Below, in pieces: positions 12,304 to 23,300 of a stretch of 64,000 bases of DNA (position 1 is the first letter of the stretch; each line of letters opens with the position of its first letter). The notes under the pieces were generated by a model. That model was not told where the DNA came from and made no database searches. It was given only the letters and a program-made list of their open reading frames with translations. The translations under genes and the position numbers were made by a program. Where the stretch lies: contig NC_088317.1 of the NCBI RefSeq assembly GCF_910592395.1, positions 1,550,001 through 1,614,000 of the forward strand, written 5' to 3'. This stretch comes from Lineus longissimus. Taxonomy: Eukaryota; Nemertea; Pilidiophora; Heteronemertea; Lineidae.

Positions 12304-12637
12304 TTTTATAACTGACATATCGAGCGAGCGTCATCTGAGGAGAAGCCAAGGATTTAACTCTGCTTGTGAAATCACGCAAAGGGTTCATTTACCAGCGAAA
12401 TGTCTTGATGCCATCTGGTCAGTTCTTTAAGGTGCAAGACAGATTTTAGGGAAAAGCATTAAGACGAACATTAAATAAGTAATTTGGAAAGCAAATTCCA
12501 AGTTATGAAAATATAGATCTAGCTTGATTGCTAGAATCTCGACTACATCCTTCGTTAGATTACAACAGGCCAAACGCTTTTCCATGGGGACATCCTCTCC
12601 TTCAACACGAGACTAAAAAATAATTGGCAAAAAAGGT

Positions 12638-12710
12638 CGACCCCGGCAGGACTCGAACCTGCAATCTTCTGATTCGAAGTCAGACGCCTTATCCATTAGG
12701 CCACGAGGCC
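12638..12710 (-). tRNA. tRNA-Arg (anticodon TCG)
   Basis: The 73-nt reverse complement folds into a complete cloverleaf. The acceptor arm GGCCTCG pairs with CGGGGTC (two G-T pairs) and the discriminator is G. The anticodon stem TCTGA/TCAGA holds loop CTTCGAA, giving anticodon TCG. The T arm is GCAGG-TTCGAGT-CCTGC. The D arm carries the A-box-like TGGCCTAATGG. No intron. A run of T follows on the minus strand (12629-12634), the expected Pol III terminator. Confidence 0.97.
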
Positions 12711-13301
12711 GCTGAAGGAGATTTGGGTAAGGTCCACAACTAATTTTGAATCAACCTGGGACCGATAATTGGTTGGCGCTGGGATACCTGCTGGCAATAA
12801 TTTTATTGATTCTGCTTTGTTGGTGTTGTAACTGTCCACAAGTGTCGTCTGCTTTAAATACCTAAATTAATTGTAACGCTTGCCCGCTGCGGTAGCTGCG
12901 ACGACAAACTACGTTCGGCCCAAGCGGATATTTGGAAATGGAAATGACCCGCTCCGAGTATATAGATCAACAGATGGTTCACTTTGAAAGCAACTGACAT
13001 ACGTACATAAAAACTACATCAACTTCAATCGGCGAACCAAAAGTGCCTCAGACATTGTCAAAATCCGATGAAACATATTTTTCGGCACTTGTCTATATGA
13101 ATTAGTATATACACCGCACACAATTAGTGCTTTTGATCCACTTGAAATTGTGATGGCACGAGCCGAAGTGATACGAAGCAGATGGTAAAGTCAAGTAATT
13201 GTTATAGTGACTGGCAAATGGTACTGTATTTCTTGTTTTCACTTCTTCACCAGTATCCCGTGAAAAAGGTAAGGCCAGCTCTAAGCGTTCAGTACCTAAC
13301 C
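12711..13301. other. Intergenic, upstream of the vWA gene
   Basis: No gene or repeat recognised. It must hold the promoter and 5' UTR of the vWA gene; no TATA box could be assigned with confidence. Confidence 0.4.
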
Positions 13302-15010
13302 ATGGGATCTACCAGGGTATGTTTGTTGGTCTCTCTTCTTTTTGGAGCGACATATAACATGGGTAAGTAAAAATCTCCTTGTTTTTGACGTCCGGTATAT
13401 ATTCGTTGCATTCGTTTAGCTCGCACCTATTAGGAAGATGGTCATCCCTCCGGCTACGTTATCCATTTTGGGTCATATATTAGGAGGAGATCAGTCCACA
13501 CTTTTACACTTCTGCTCACTTTGTGAGATATTTAGCCTGGCCTGGTATGCTTTTCTGGGACTGAATCCATTTTGGTTGGCCGAGTACGGAATGTTCAGTG
13601 GAATTCCGGTGGGCGACCACCCCAGTAACGCGCCCACCCCGCTATGACGACCAAGATTCGCCGGTCTCGAATGGTTTCCTCTTTAGTAGGTATCTTTTGT
13701 AACATTCCTGAGCAATATTTGCTTCTTTTCAGTCGAGGGCGAGGCCGAAAAGAAGTTGACAGTAGCTGACCTTAAGGCCAATGATAACCTCCAAAATTGC
13801 GCTTGTCATGATATCCTATCAACAAACGTCGACAAGGCAAAACAGTTGTATCATTTCACGGCGAAGTGCGCTTGTGACATTGTACAAGCAGGTAGGTTGG
13901 TTTGGCCATACTCTAGCCTCACCTATCTAAGACCAGTGTGGAAGCTTGTCAAATGTCCGGGGAGCTGTTGGCGGTCGGCCTCTAGAAATAACCATATGTA
14001 CCATAATCAGTCAGAATACAATAGGGCCGGACACCTTTTAAGGGGGACAATATCTACTTCTACGCCGCTCTGGATATTCAACTCAAGCTGGATACGATTT
14101 TATCAACGGATAACTGATGCGCCGAAGTGTCTGTTTCCCGGCGTCTTAAGTGAAATTGGCGAATGTTAGCTCCTGGAGAAAGCTAGACAAGCTGAGCCTT
14201 GATATTAAATTTCTCCATTCATTTAATCTAGTTTAATGAATAATAATTTCAGTTGTATCAGTTATATATCGAAATTTTCAGCGCCAGATGAGGAGTTTAA
14301 GTCTGATGTTGTTTTCTTGATTGAGACATCAAGCCGGGTGAACGAAGATAATCTTGAGAAGGTGAAGTTTTTCGTGACGAACGTCATGCGGACCTTCAAG
14401 AGTGGCGAAGATGAAAAGGCCTTCTGGTCTGTGCTGAGCTATGCTGCAGGGAAGACAAAGACCCTTGCCTGGCTCAAGCAATGCAAGGTGTTAAAGACAT
14501 GCATGAAGGTAAGGACGCATCTTCGAATACTAGAGTCAGTCGCATGCTCCCCCTCGCTATCTATATGCGTTATCTCTCGCATTTCTGAATACCCGTTGGG
14601 ACAGAGCGCAACCTGTTGATCGCAGGTGGAAAACGCCCTTTTTCATTGTAAGTAGAACATTTTTTCAGGGTGTGGACGACGTGGTAACGGCAGGCGGTGA
14701 ACCAAACGTTGGGAAAGCGCTGAAATACGCCTTGAAATTTTCCTTCCAAGAGAGATTCGGAGGGAACCGCGAAAGGCAAAATGTTCTCCTGTTTGTCGGG
14801 AGTGGCGACACAACCGAAAAGGAAGAGACAGCCAAACAACTCGCCAAAGCGAAAACAGAGGATGTTAATGTGTACTACATTGCAGTCGATGGTCAGGTAG
14901 ATAAAGCGTGGTTGGAGAGTAGTTTTCCAGGGGAGACTCATCTGGTGGTGAACCCAGATGATCTCAGTAAGAAGGAAACCCTCCAGTGGGTAGAGCGAAT
15001 TTTCAACTGA
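13302..15010 (+). CDS. Secreted von Willebrand factor A domain protein
   Basis: Four exons: 13302-13362, 13733-13891, 14282-14508, 14669-15010, phases 1, 1 and 0, giving 262 residues. Exon 1 encodes a signal peptide (MGSTRVCLLVSLLFGATYNM). Exon 2 encodes a short region with four cysteines in two Cys-x-Cys pairs (NCACHD and KCACDI). Exons 3-4 form one vWA domain, about residues 80-262: first strand SDVVFLIETSS, later strand QNVLLFVGSGD, and a final VNVYYIAVDG strand. The metal-binding MIDAS motif DxSxS is degenerate: the corresponding residues are E-T-S-S-R, so divalent-cation binding is doubtful. vWA domains mediate protein-protein contacts outside cells (collagen, complement, coagulation-type proteins); the partner is unknown. 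AATAAA at about 15225 may be the poly(A) signal. Confidence 0.85.
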
Positions 15011-15590
15011 GCTGAGATTCGACTTTCAATGTAATGAACATGGAACATTATCCATATAGCAAATTAAAAACTCTTTAAAAACTAACTCGTTAGCATTTAT
15101 CTGTCAAGACTTACAGTTTTTCGTCATTGGCAGTACATGTAGATACCATTTCAACAATTCACGGCTTGGTGGAAGGATGGCAACCTTAATATAGCCGTAT
15201 TTTGCCTTCTAAAAACAGACAAAGGAATAAAAATAGGAGAGCTAATTATAAATGAAAACTTTAAATACACCGTGCACTATCCGCAAGCACTCCAGAGCGG
15301 GTAAAACCTGCGATATTAGTGAGTTTTCGCAAAGCCCCCGAAACGCCCACGCGAACGCCTGTCCCATTGTTCGAGCTCCTGTTCACGATGTCGAACAATG
15401 GGACAGGCGTTCAAGTGGACGTTTCATGTGCTTAAGGGAATCCCCGTAGACCAGCTTTTTCAAAGTGTTCTCGATCGATAGCTCAGAGTTACCAAGCTGA
15501 TGGTATGCATGATGGGCAAGGCGCAAGTGCAAGGCGCGGGCTAGATTTCGAGTCACAATCGCCGGGCATTCGGAGTCTCAAACTACTGCC
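15011..15590. other. Intergenic spacer between vWA gene and GPCR
   Basis: Contains the perfect inverted repeat at 15353-15412. Otherwise nothing recognised. Confidence 0.4.
15353..15412. repeat. Perfect 22-bp inverted repeat (hairpin)
   Basis: gaacgcctgtcccattgttc at 15353 recurs inverted, ending at 15412, with a 16-bp loop; 22 of 22 positions pair. It sits 179 bp upstream of the GPCR start codon. Confidence 0.85.
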
Positions 15591-16652
15591 ATGGTGGCTA
15601 TTTTGGAATCGCCATCAACGTTTGAAACGGTCCCGCCAGAGGTGCTGTCGTGGTTGTTAGAAATTGTCAGTTCGGTGACCGACTTCACCAACAGGTACAT
15701 CCTTGGCGCTGTGATCATCCTGGGCTTCGGCGGTAACATTCTCTCCATAATCGTATTCTGGCGATGCAGACGAAAGGATCAAGTGACAGTGACCTACCTC
15801 GCCCCGCTGGCGGTTGCCGACCTCGCTACCTTGTTCTACGGGGCGTTCTCATGGATTGTTAGCGGAATCTTGGAGAAGACCAATGGCTTTTTCTTTTTCA
15901 CGGAAGCTGTCTTCTCAGTGGGACCACAGGTCATATGTAAGGCATTTCGCTATCAACACCGCGTCTGTTCCTGTATCTCCTCATACTTAATTGTAATGTT
16001 TTCCTGTGAAAGATGTCTTGGGGTCTGGTTCCCATTGAAGGTTCACATCCTTATGACGAAACGTAGACGCCTGATTCTGATGGGTTTAATGGTAACATCG
16101 GTGCTACTCACAAATATTCCTATTCTAGTATACTTTCAAGTGCACTTCTGGGCCAATACCATGAGCATCGTCTGTTTCTTCGACGTCCCGGAATTCACGA
16201 ATTTAGAGAAGTACCTGTTGACAGAAGTGAGCTATAACACTGTACCACATTCCCTGCCCTGTTTCTTGATACTGGTGTTAAACATTCTTATAATCGCGGG
16301 GGTACGGTCAGCTCGGAGGCAAATGGCGGGGAAAGCCGTCATGAACAAGGCCGACAGCAGTAGTTTAATTAGTCTTCTTCTAGTAAGTTTGCTGTATATC
16401 ATCACGACTTTACCTTACATAATTGTTTGGGGCATCAGTGGCTACTATGGCTACCTTGGGGGAGGCTCTGTTGGATTCTCTACCGAAGAGACGCAAGTTC
16501 TTCTCATGTTGGGGTTCTTCACGACGTCTTTTCTCATGATCAACTATTCCTTCAATTTTCTTATTTATGCACGTTCGTTGAAGATCTTTCAAGAAGAATT
16601 AAAGTCCATGTTTGAGAAGAATCCAATGTGCCGTCAAAGGACCAGTCGCTGA
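15591..16652 (+). CDS. Rhodopsin-class G protein-coupled receptor (orphan, peptide-type)
   Basis: Intronless, 353 residues, ATG at 15591. Seven hydrophobic segments are visible. TM1 has GFGGNILSIIVF, TM2 has LAPLAVADLATL (conserved Asp), and a Cys before TM3 (VICKAF) can pair with the Cys in extracellular loop 2 (IVCFFDV). The TM3 end is E-R-C-L in place of D-R-Y. TM6 has TTLPY without the usual Trp. TM7 has SFNFLIYA, an N-x-x-x-Y variant lacking Pro. This resembles the lineage-expanded FMRFamide-receptor-like and orphan GPCRs of spiralian and other invertebrate genomes. It would act at the plasma membrane; ligand and G protein are unknown. A second intronless GPCR lies at 45517-46587 but is not closely similar. 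Confidence 0.9.
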   Translation: MVAILESPSTFETVPPEVLSWLLEIVSSVTDFTNRYILGAVIILGFGGNILSIIVFWRCRRKDQVTVTYLAPLAVADLATLFYGAFSWIVSGILEKTNGFFFFTEAVFSVGPQVICKAFRYQHRVCSCISSYLIVMFSCERCLGVWFPLKVHILMTKRRRLILMGLMVTSVLLTNIPILVYFQVHFWANTMSIVCFFDVPEFTNLEKYLLTEVSYNTVPHSLPCFLILVLNILIIAGVRSARRQMAGKAVMNKADSSSLISLLLVSLLYIITTLPYIIVWGISGYYGYLGGGSVGFSTEETQVLLMLGFFTTSFLMINYSFNFLIYARSLKIFQEELKSMFEKNPMCRQRTSR

Positions 16653-17027
16653 AGCATTTTGGCAGGAATCCAATAGTCCAATACTCAGTGCAGTGAAATA
16701 GCCCCAGCGTGAGAATGAGAAACCATTTGGATAAGATGATATTTCAGGGAAGTTCCATCGTGCGTGTCACGCAGCCTCCGCTAGGGGGACGATGTTTCAA
16801 ATTCTCCGCCAGGCGGCGTTCATGAATGTCACAGACGCCACCCCGCACCAACTGCACGCACTAGAGTGCGCTGAAAACGTGTGAAACAAGCGAGGTGTCG
16901 AGTACACGAGTATCCATGCAACGGATCTCACACCATGCCATCGTCATACTATGATTCACGCTAACTTTTACGCCGATCAGGGGGAGATGGGGGTGCGCCG
17001 GAGTGTCCAAAAAAAATCCCAGTTAGA
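16653..17027. other. Spacer upstream of the three-exon gene
   Basis: No clear feature. It may hold a missed signal-peptide exon for the gene at 17028, but no convincing donor and hydrophobic frame were found. Confidence 0.35.
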
Positions 17028-18395
17028 ATGGCGTCAACTGCGATGTCTATGATTCTTCCCTCTTTCATTAAACAAAGCCAAGATCGGAGTTCCTCATTTT
17101 GCGATACCCTGTGCGAATATGAAGACATTGAGCAGCTATGGTATAACGTGATCCACGATTTGGCAAAGATGGTCAAGGGAGATGTAGTATTGCCTCCTTG
17201 CGATATCAATATCACTGGGATGAATATTTGTAAAGAGAACATGAATAGGTATGTACATTGACACACTCGCCCAAATGTCCTTTGAAGACAAATGTACTAC
17301 CATAAGACCGGTGTAGTAGTCGACATTGTTACAGCTGTGGTTGTTCCCCATTTTCAATGTTTCGCCTGTTGTTTCCCTTATTCACCGATTAAGCGACTAC
17401 TAGTGCATTTGAGGCCTGCTCTATTGTAGGGGGATCGCAGATACTGCAGCGGCCCTGGAGTATTCTGACGGATTATGGCATATGGATCAGCCTTCAATTC
17501 ACATCACAGATCTTCTCGACAAGCTTCCTACCCGCTAGCGTCTTGTCGCTAATCAATGGATCACCCGCATCATTATGATTATGATTATTTCTCCAGATGC
17601 ATCTACGACGTGCACGTCCTGATGTGGAGCTTCCATCTGGACCAAAGTGTCGCCAACCTGCGGCACATCTCGCAACACTTCTCGGCCATCGCCGAGGTTG
17701 AGTACGACATGACGACATGTGACGGACAGCTCTCGACACTTCGGGAAATATTCTTCGGAAGTTTAGCTAAAAGGTAAATGTTATTATCTGTTTTGTACGC
17801 AAGCTGGTAAGTGTCGTTCTTTTTTTAGAAATAAGTACCCGACTTCTCACCTCCGGTTGACAGATTGTCACGAGAGGTAGATCGTCCACAACTATTCTAC
17901 CTCCGGGAGCAACTGTTTTCACATGTAATGGAAAGTATTCTTACCTCCGGTAGGAACTGTTCTCACCTGAGTATTTTGATCCGAGGGACCGGGCTATTCT
18001 CTCTGTTGGCCGCTAGATGAAGAGAAAAGACCTCAGTCCCAGGCCCATATATTGCTCAACTGGTTTCTTCCGTCATATCAATTCACGTTGATTCATTTCT
18101 TAATCTTAAACTGATACTAATTCATGTATTTCCATATTTTGCGACCAGGATCCATATTCATGACAGATTGCTTCCATCGTTCACCTGTTGCCAAAGGATG
18201 GCGCCGAATGTCATCCCATCACGTCACTTCCGGGCAGCGAGTGAACTCGACTACAGCATCATGGAACGTTTACTCGGTCGCCTTCGGAAGGTTGGAGTAA
18301 TCTACGAAACTGGTAAAGCTCAATCGAAGGAAATTCCCGAGGAACTCCGGCGGTGTAAAGACAGGGTGACGTTTTCGCTGTGCCCTTTTCTGTGA
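17028..18395 (+). CDS. Three-exon cysteine-containing protein, family unknown
   Basis: Exons 17028-17248, 17597-17773 and 18149-18395, both introns phase 2 with GT-AG borders and an Arg codon split at each junction; 214 residues. The start has a strong context (A at -3, G at +4). Ten cysteines are spread over the protein (CDTLCEY, PPCDIN, NICKEN, RCIYD, TTCDGQ, TCCQRM, RCKDRV, LCPFL). Exon 2 contains a long probable amphipathic helix (VHVLMWSFHLDQSVANLRHI). The helical, cysteine-paired look and small phase-matched exons recall four-helix cytokine-like proteins, but no family motif was recognised and no signal peptide follows the chosen ATG. An upstream leader exon may be missing. Coding status rests on three in-frame exons with consistent splicing. 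Confidence 0.6.
17301..17360 (+). repeat. Fragment of inverted-repeat element, family E
   Basis: The stretch with gaccggtgtag, then gctgtggttgttccccat, matches the left end of the family E elements at 34415 and 42408. Confidence 0.5.
17838..17970 (+). repeat. Degenerate tandem repeat containing cctccgg
   Basis: Three diverged units of about 30-45 bp share ctcacctccggt or ttctacctccggg followed by aactgtt and ttcaca. They lie in the second intron of the three-exon gene. Confidence 0.5.
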
Positions 18396-18647
18396 ACTGA
18401 CGAGGACGGTATGGTTTCAAGCAGAAAACACACTAAAAGCTCAGACCCCCAACCACTACCGATATATTTCGAGGAGAGCGATGGGCCTATGATATTTGCG
18501 GAAATATACGTCACTCGGCAACATCGATGGGGGAAGAATCGATCTGAATAGATATTATGCTATGGAAGTCCATGTATCATGAAGTCGAGTCGTAAATAAA
18601 CAAGTTATATATCAAAAGGCGAATTTTGGTCGATCTGTAACCGTTAT

Positions 18648-18823
18648 GTATGACGGTGTTTTTTTATGGATGGTGTTCCCCATATCCAAGTGTTCCATAT
18701 ATTATAGACAGGTAGAAAAATGACTACCGGGAGCAGAAAACCCTGACTCTCGATCGGCTTTACGGCGTTGGCCCTGGAAAAAGTCACTGACAGAAACACT
18801 CAAACACACCACACCGGTCATAC
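18648..18823. mobile_element. MITE-like element, family E
   Basis: It opens with gtatgacggtgt and closes with acaccggtcatac, imperfect terminal inverted repeats. The interior (ggtgttccccatatccaagtg) is shared with the copies at 34415 and 42408. Confidence 0.6.
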
Positions 18824-19250
18824 ATGTACCATGGGTACCCCGATGGTCGCATGGCTGCCTACTTAATGATGATGGCATTCGTTGAATGGCCGTAATAACC
18901 GATAATCATATTTTCTGGTGATTAACCAATAACTGTCGTCTGCGTCAACAGCTCTCTTTGTCAGATCATTTGTGGACAATTTTTATCATAAATTATCTTC
19001 TGTAAATATTTGTACACAGGCTGGTCTACTTTCAGCAACAATGCAAATTCGTGATTTTTTACTGGATCGTGATATAGTTAGTCTCTCGGGGATCGTCTCA
19101 AAAGACAGACTTCCCTGTCTATAAGTAGAGGCCTAGTTATAAGTCATAAGCCATGGATGTAGTATGGGCCTACTTGAAGACCGATGAGATGATGAAAATC
19201 TAGGTTAACAGTAATATCTATCATCACACACTGTGCCATTTCATTAACAG

Positions 19251-19384
19251 CAATCCGATATATTTCCTTTGTTGTGAGTGTCTCTGTCATGGCTGCATCG
19301 GACATTCCAATGAGAAAGTCCTTTCGGCATCAGATGATCAAGGCGTGAACCCTACATACATGCAACTGCGAACCACAGAAACTG
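19251..19384 (+). CDS. Candidate orphan exon encoding a possible cytoplasmic tail
   Basis: Bounded by ttaacag at 19250 and a donor actg-gtaagc at 19384/19385, with one frame open throughout (44 codons). It begins hydrophobic and Cys-rich (IYFLCCECLCHGC) and contains NPTYMQL, which combines an NPxY motif and a YxxL motif as in receptor cytoplasmic tails. No neighbouring exon was found on either side, so it may be a fragment of a lost gene or a chance open stretch. Confidence 0.3.
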
Positions 19385-20314
19385 GTAAGCACGTACTGTT
19401 ATACTTGTAGACTTTCCTTGGGAGATCCGCATTACCAGCCTTGGCCATCTTCCGGACGAACGTCTCTCATCTCAGAGGCACCCTCCCCTAAGTACCCTCG
19501 CCTGCTGGATCTAGATGTGTCACACTGAGTGGGTCTCGGATCGGGCACTGCGTGTAATGGGAAAATCCCACTATGACTTGAGCAGACATGTATATGACAT
19601 GTATGTTTGCCTGGCAGCGAATTCTTAGTTAGAGATACCATTAGCGAAATGGTTTATCACCAACGAAAGTGTACCTGTCAAGACATGTACCCTTAATGTT
19701 TCGCCTGGCTCGCATAGCCTAAACATTGGTCAGGTGAACTACCGGAACGCGGGGATCTACATCAGAGATTAAGTTCATGTGGAGATAGCAGGCTAACAGT
19801 AGTTGGAGAAGGTAACCCGGGTATTGTGTGTTGGTGTTCTGAAAGAAAAGTCTGTTAGTATTCGCAATGGCTAATTAAGCGACAGGCCTCCCGTCTCGCT
19901 TCTTTGATGAAAGGACATGCAGAAACAATGTGGATGATGTGACCATTAATGAAATCTGAAGATCGAGTGTTATACCTGACAGGCAGGTAAAGTAACTTTT
20001 TTCTTGTTTTTGTACAGTATTTGAAGAAAATTGACAAATTGCATATGGCAACATTCCCCATCACCTCGTTCTTCGGCCTATTAACACCATGCGCCTTGCA
20101 AACATAAGTTTGTAAAATGTAATTTAGTTCAATACCTCAAAAAGCCAATTTTCAAACCCGTTTCCAACATTTGATGCAGAGAATGTATAATACTATGCAT
20201 CGTGTCAGTCGAAATGTGGGTTGACCAATCGGAGAGAATATGATGATAGTCAATAAACTGAAATTGCAATGAAACTACGGCTATCGTTTCAGATGATTAT
20301 AACAAGATTCGATC

Positions 20315-23300
20315 ATGAATGTAATGAACCCCATCCACCTCGTTGTCTTTATTCTGGGAGTTGTTGTTGGTGAGGCCATTGCTGAAAACACAAATAATGG
20401 AACATATGACACGAATTATGGAACGAATAACACGAATTATGGAACAATCTTAATAGGTAATTATATGTTTGTTTCGACCCTCTTTGTTCATTTTTCATAT
20501 GGGGACACGCTGACGGCATTCCGCGTTGAAGCGGAAATTAGACGAATATTGGCACTGAACGTTGATCAAGTGCTCATGCAGTCTGAAAGATTCTTTGATC
20601 GCCACGAAACTTACTTCTTCCTGTCACTGAAGTTACTTTTTGTACCACACACGTATTTTCATTTCCTTCCAGGTTTCATTTCTGAGAGTGCTGAGGACGA
20701 GCAAGATGGCGTAGAGCACATTGAGGGTTATTTTCAATACTTGTACGATGCATCAGGCGACCTAACGCCTCGGCGGCTGAATGTCACAACCTTCCGTATG
20801 GATGTCGTCGAGAAGAACAGGGGTTGGCTGAAACTGTCTCAGGATTGTATGCAGTTTTCTATATAGTTATTCACATCCCCAGAAGCTAGAACAGTTCAAG
20901 TTTGAGCTGGTGCTGTTGTAACGTAAGAAGTCGAAGAGGCATATTTTAGTTCAAGAATCCTGAGTCGTGGATCTCGGAATAGTTATATTAGTAAATTTGG
21001 CAAAGCCTTGACGGTTTGATGGAAAATTGATGTCATAATGGGATAGCACAGTAAGCCCAGCCTGGCTTAGCGATGTTTACACATTTGAGCTGCTTAGAAA
21101 GAAGTACATGTACATTCACAACCACAGAGGGTGACGTTCTCTGAGCTTTCCCCGTTAATGGATAATTTGAATAAGGCATTACACGCCAGTCTCTCTATTT
21201 CAGTCAATAGCCTCATCGGCAAATCCCCAGCAATGATCATCGGCTCGTACAGGAGAGTCATTGACCAACTCCTTCCCCCAAACATAACCTACATCGTGAC
21301 AGGGTCCAAAGCCTTCAAGAACAACATCGACATCAGGCGATCCAAATCTCACGAGAATGTCTGCTGGTCCACCGATGTTGGGAGTAACGTCATCAGCTTG
21401 CTACCCCCGCTGAATACATTCCTGAATCCTCTTCAGATGTTCCTGATGAAAACTACTGGGCTGGATAACATTGTGGTTGTCATTGTACAGTCTGAAGGTT
21501 TGTGATATCGACCTATACGCACTGATGCAAGCTCATATAGTGCTCCCTCAGTCCTTCTCTCGTCTTGTTCCCGTTGCCCATGAAGCAACGGCTCACAGCG
21601 CTTGCTTCGGTCTCCTCTCGCCTTGATCCCGTTTTCCTTGGAGCAAGCTCCCAGTGCTTGTTTCAGTCCATCTGTCGTCTTCTTCCCTCTGACCATCAGC
21701 TGACTCTTTTTCACGATTTTCTTGCGTGAATTATCAAGTTGGTCTGCTCACATAAAACAGGCATGATTCCCACCACATAACACACGACATAGAGTAGGAA
21801 AGTGTTGCAGGTACTGTAACCAGTTTCAGGAAGAAGCCCTTGTCTGCTGGGCTTACCAGGCAACCACGTCACCTTTCTCAAGCGGTGATAAAAATGTCTT
21901 TCCTTTCAGACGACCTTCTCCATTTCAACAGCGGATTATGGACTGGGTCTTCCTCGACAGAATCACACTTTCTCCAGTTCGTCAGGGTCATGATTAGGAA
22001 GAACTCAGATTATTGGGGGATAATCGACAAACTTGTTGCGGTGCAGAAACTCGCCACGCCTCATATTGTCATCCATAGCTACGACTTGAAGTATATCAAC
22101 AACATCATCGACGGGGTAAGATTCTCTCAACCCACAAAGCCAATCGACATGATCAAAAAGACTCGAATACTACGAGATATTCAGGCAATGTCTAATACAA
22201 TGTTATGGTCGACGTGAAAATATCACACTCACACTTCAGCCACAAATGCCAATTGATACACTGTCATAAGCCATATTTGACTGGTAACTTTGGACATATG
22301 AATGACATCTCCTGCTAGCTACCCTCAGCCATGTCGTGTCAAATTTTGCAGGCCAAAGACCTCAACATGGTGACGTACCTATACAGATGGTATCTAACAT
22401 ATCCGGTAAGTGTTCGAAGAATACCTGCTCTGCCTCCTAACTGAGGTCTGTTTCCGACATCATGCATACTGCCAGTTTTATTCCAGAAGGTTAGTTAATG
22501 AAACATTCTGCACTTTTAATCCTTTTTTAGGACTTAGAAGGCATCGGTGATGAGCTAAGTACATTCTTCCTGGGTCATTACTCAAATGTGACAGGTTTCC
22601 AGCTCGTAGACAGCGAAATGTTGAACCAAGCCATGCCCTTGAGAGGCAATAGTCTCGACCATGCCATCATCTACGACGCCATGAAGATACTGGTCGATAC
22701 ACTACCACGACAGCAAAAAGCGGCACTTGAAATTGAAGATTTCTTCGACACGCTGAAGAGTGGTTTCAATGGTAGCACGGGATCCTACGGAGAAGTCAGC
22801 CTCATCAACTTGCAAACGAAGGAGCGCCAGTTCTGCAGGATAAGATCTTCGTATGAGTGGATGGCATTTGAAGGAGGAGAACTTACCCAGGTGTGTCTTC
22901 TAGCACTTTCAGATACGTATCATGAAAAGATGTACGACTGGATGCAACTATGTCGACTCTTTTTTCCTCAATTTATCCAATTCTTCTCATAATTTTCATG
23001 GTTTCTTGAACTTAGCTTACATTTTCTTCAAGTTCTATGAGGATACGCCATGTCAGTGTAGCGTTGAAAAGTCATGACAGGCACATGGACGTCCTATTTC
23101 GAATAACCCCTTCTTAAAGTGAGTTTTGAATTAAATTCCAGATAGGAACCTATCTTCATGACAACGATGCGGATAAAAAACGTTCCCTGTCCTCCCTGTT
23201 CACAAGCAGATGGTTGCGACCGAAGCGGTTTGAACTGAAGGAACCCATCGTGAAGTACAAAGCAAAGCCGAAGGACCTGATGCCGATTTTCAACAACATG

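Larger units (their letters stand above)
9649..12637. other. Intergenic region, no supported gene
   Basis: Short frames only, none with conserved motifs or paired splice sites. It contains a diverged repeat fragment at 11708-11815 and a heptamer array at 12276-12303. Confidence 0.5.
18396..20314. other. Intergenic region before the iGluR pair
   Basis: Holds one family E element (18648-18823) and a candidate exon (19251-19384). No other gene recognised. Confidence 0.45.

Noticed and set aside
12188-12430. 80-codon plus-strand frame
   Set aside because: It runs through the heptamer repeat (tacgaaa)4 and lacks any conserved feature.
14570-14941. 123-codon minus-strand frame
   Set aside because: Antisense to the last vWA exon, with no domain pattern of its own.
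17028-18395. Assignment of the three-exon gene to a specific cytokine family
   Set aside because: No family signature is visible; only helicity and cysteine number suggest it.
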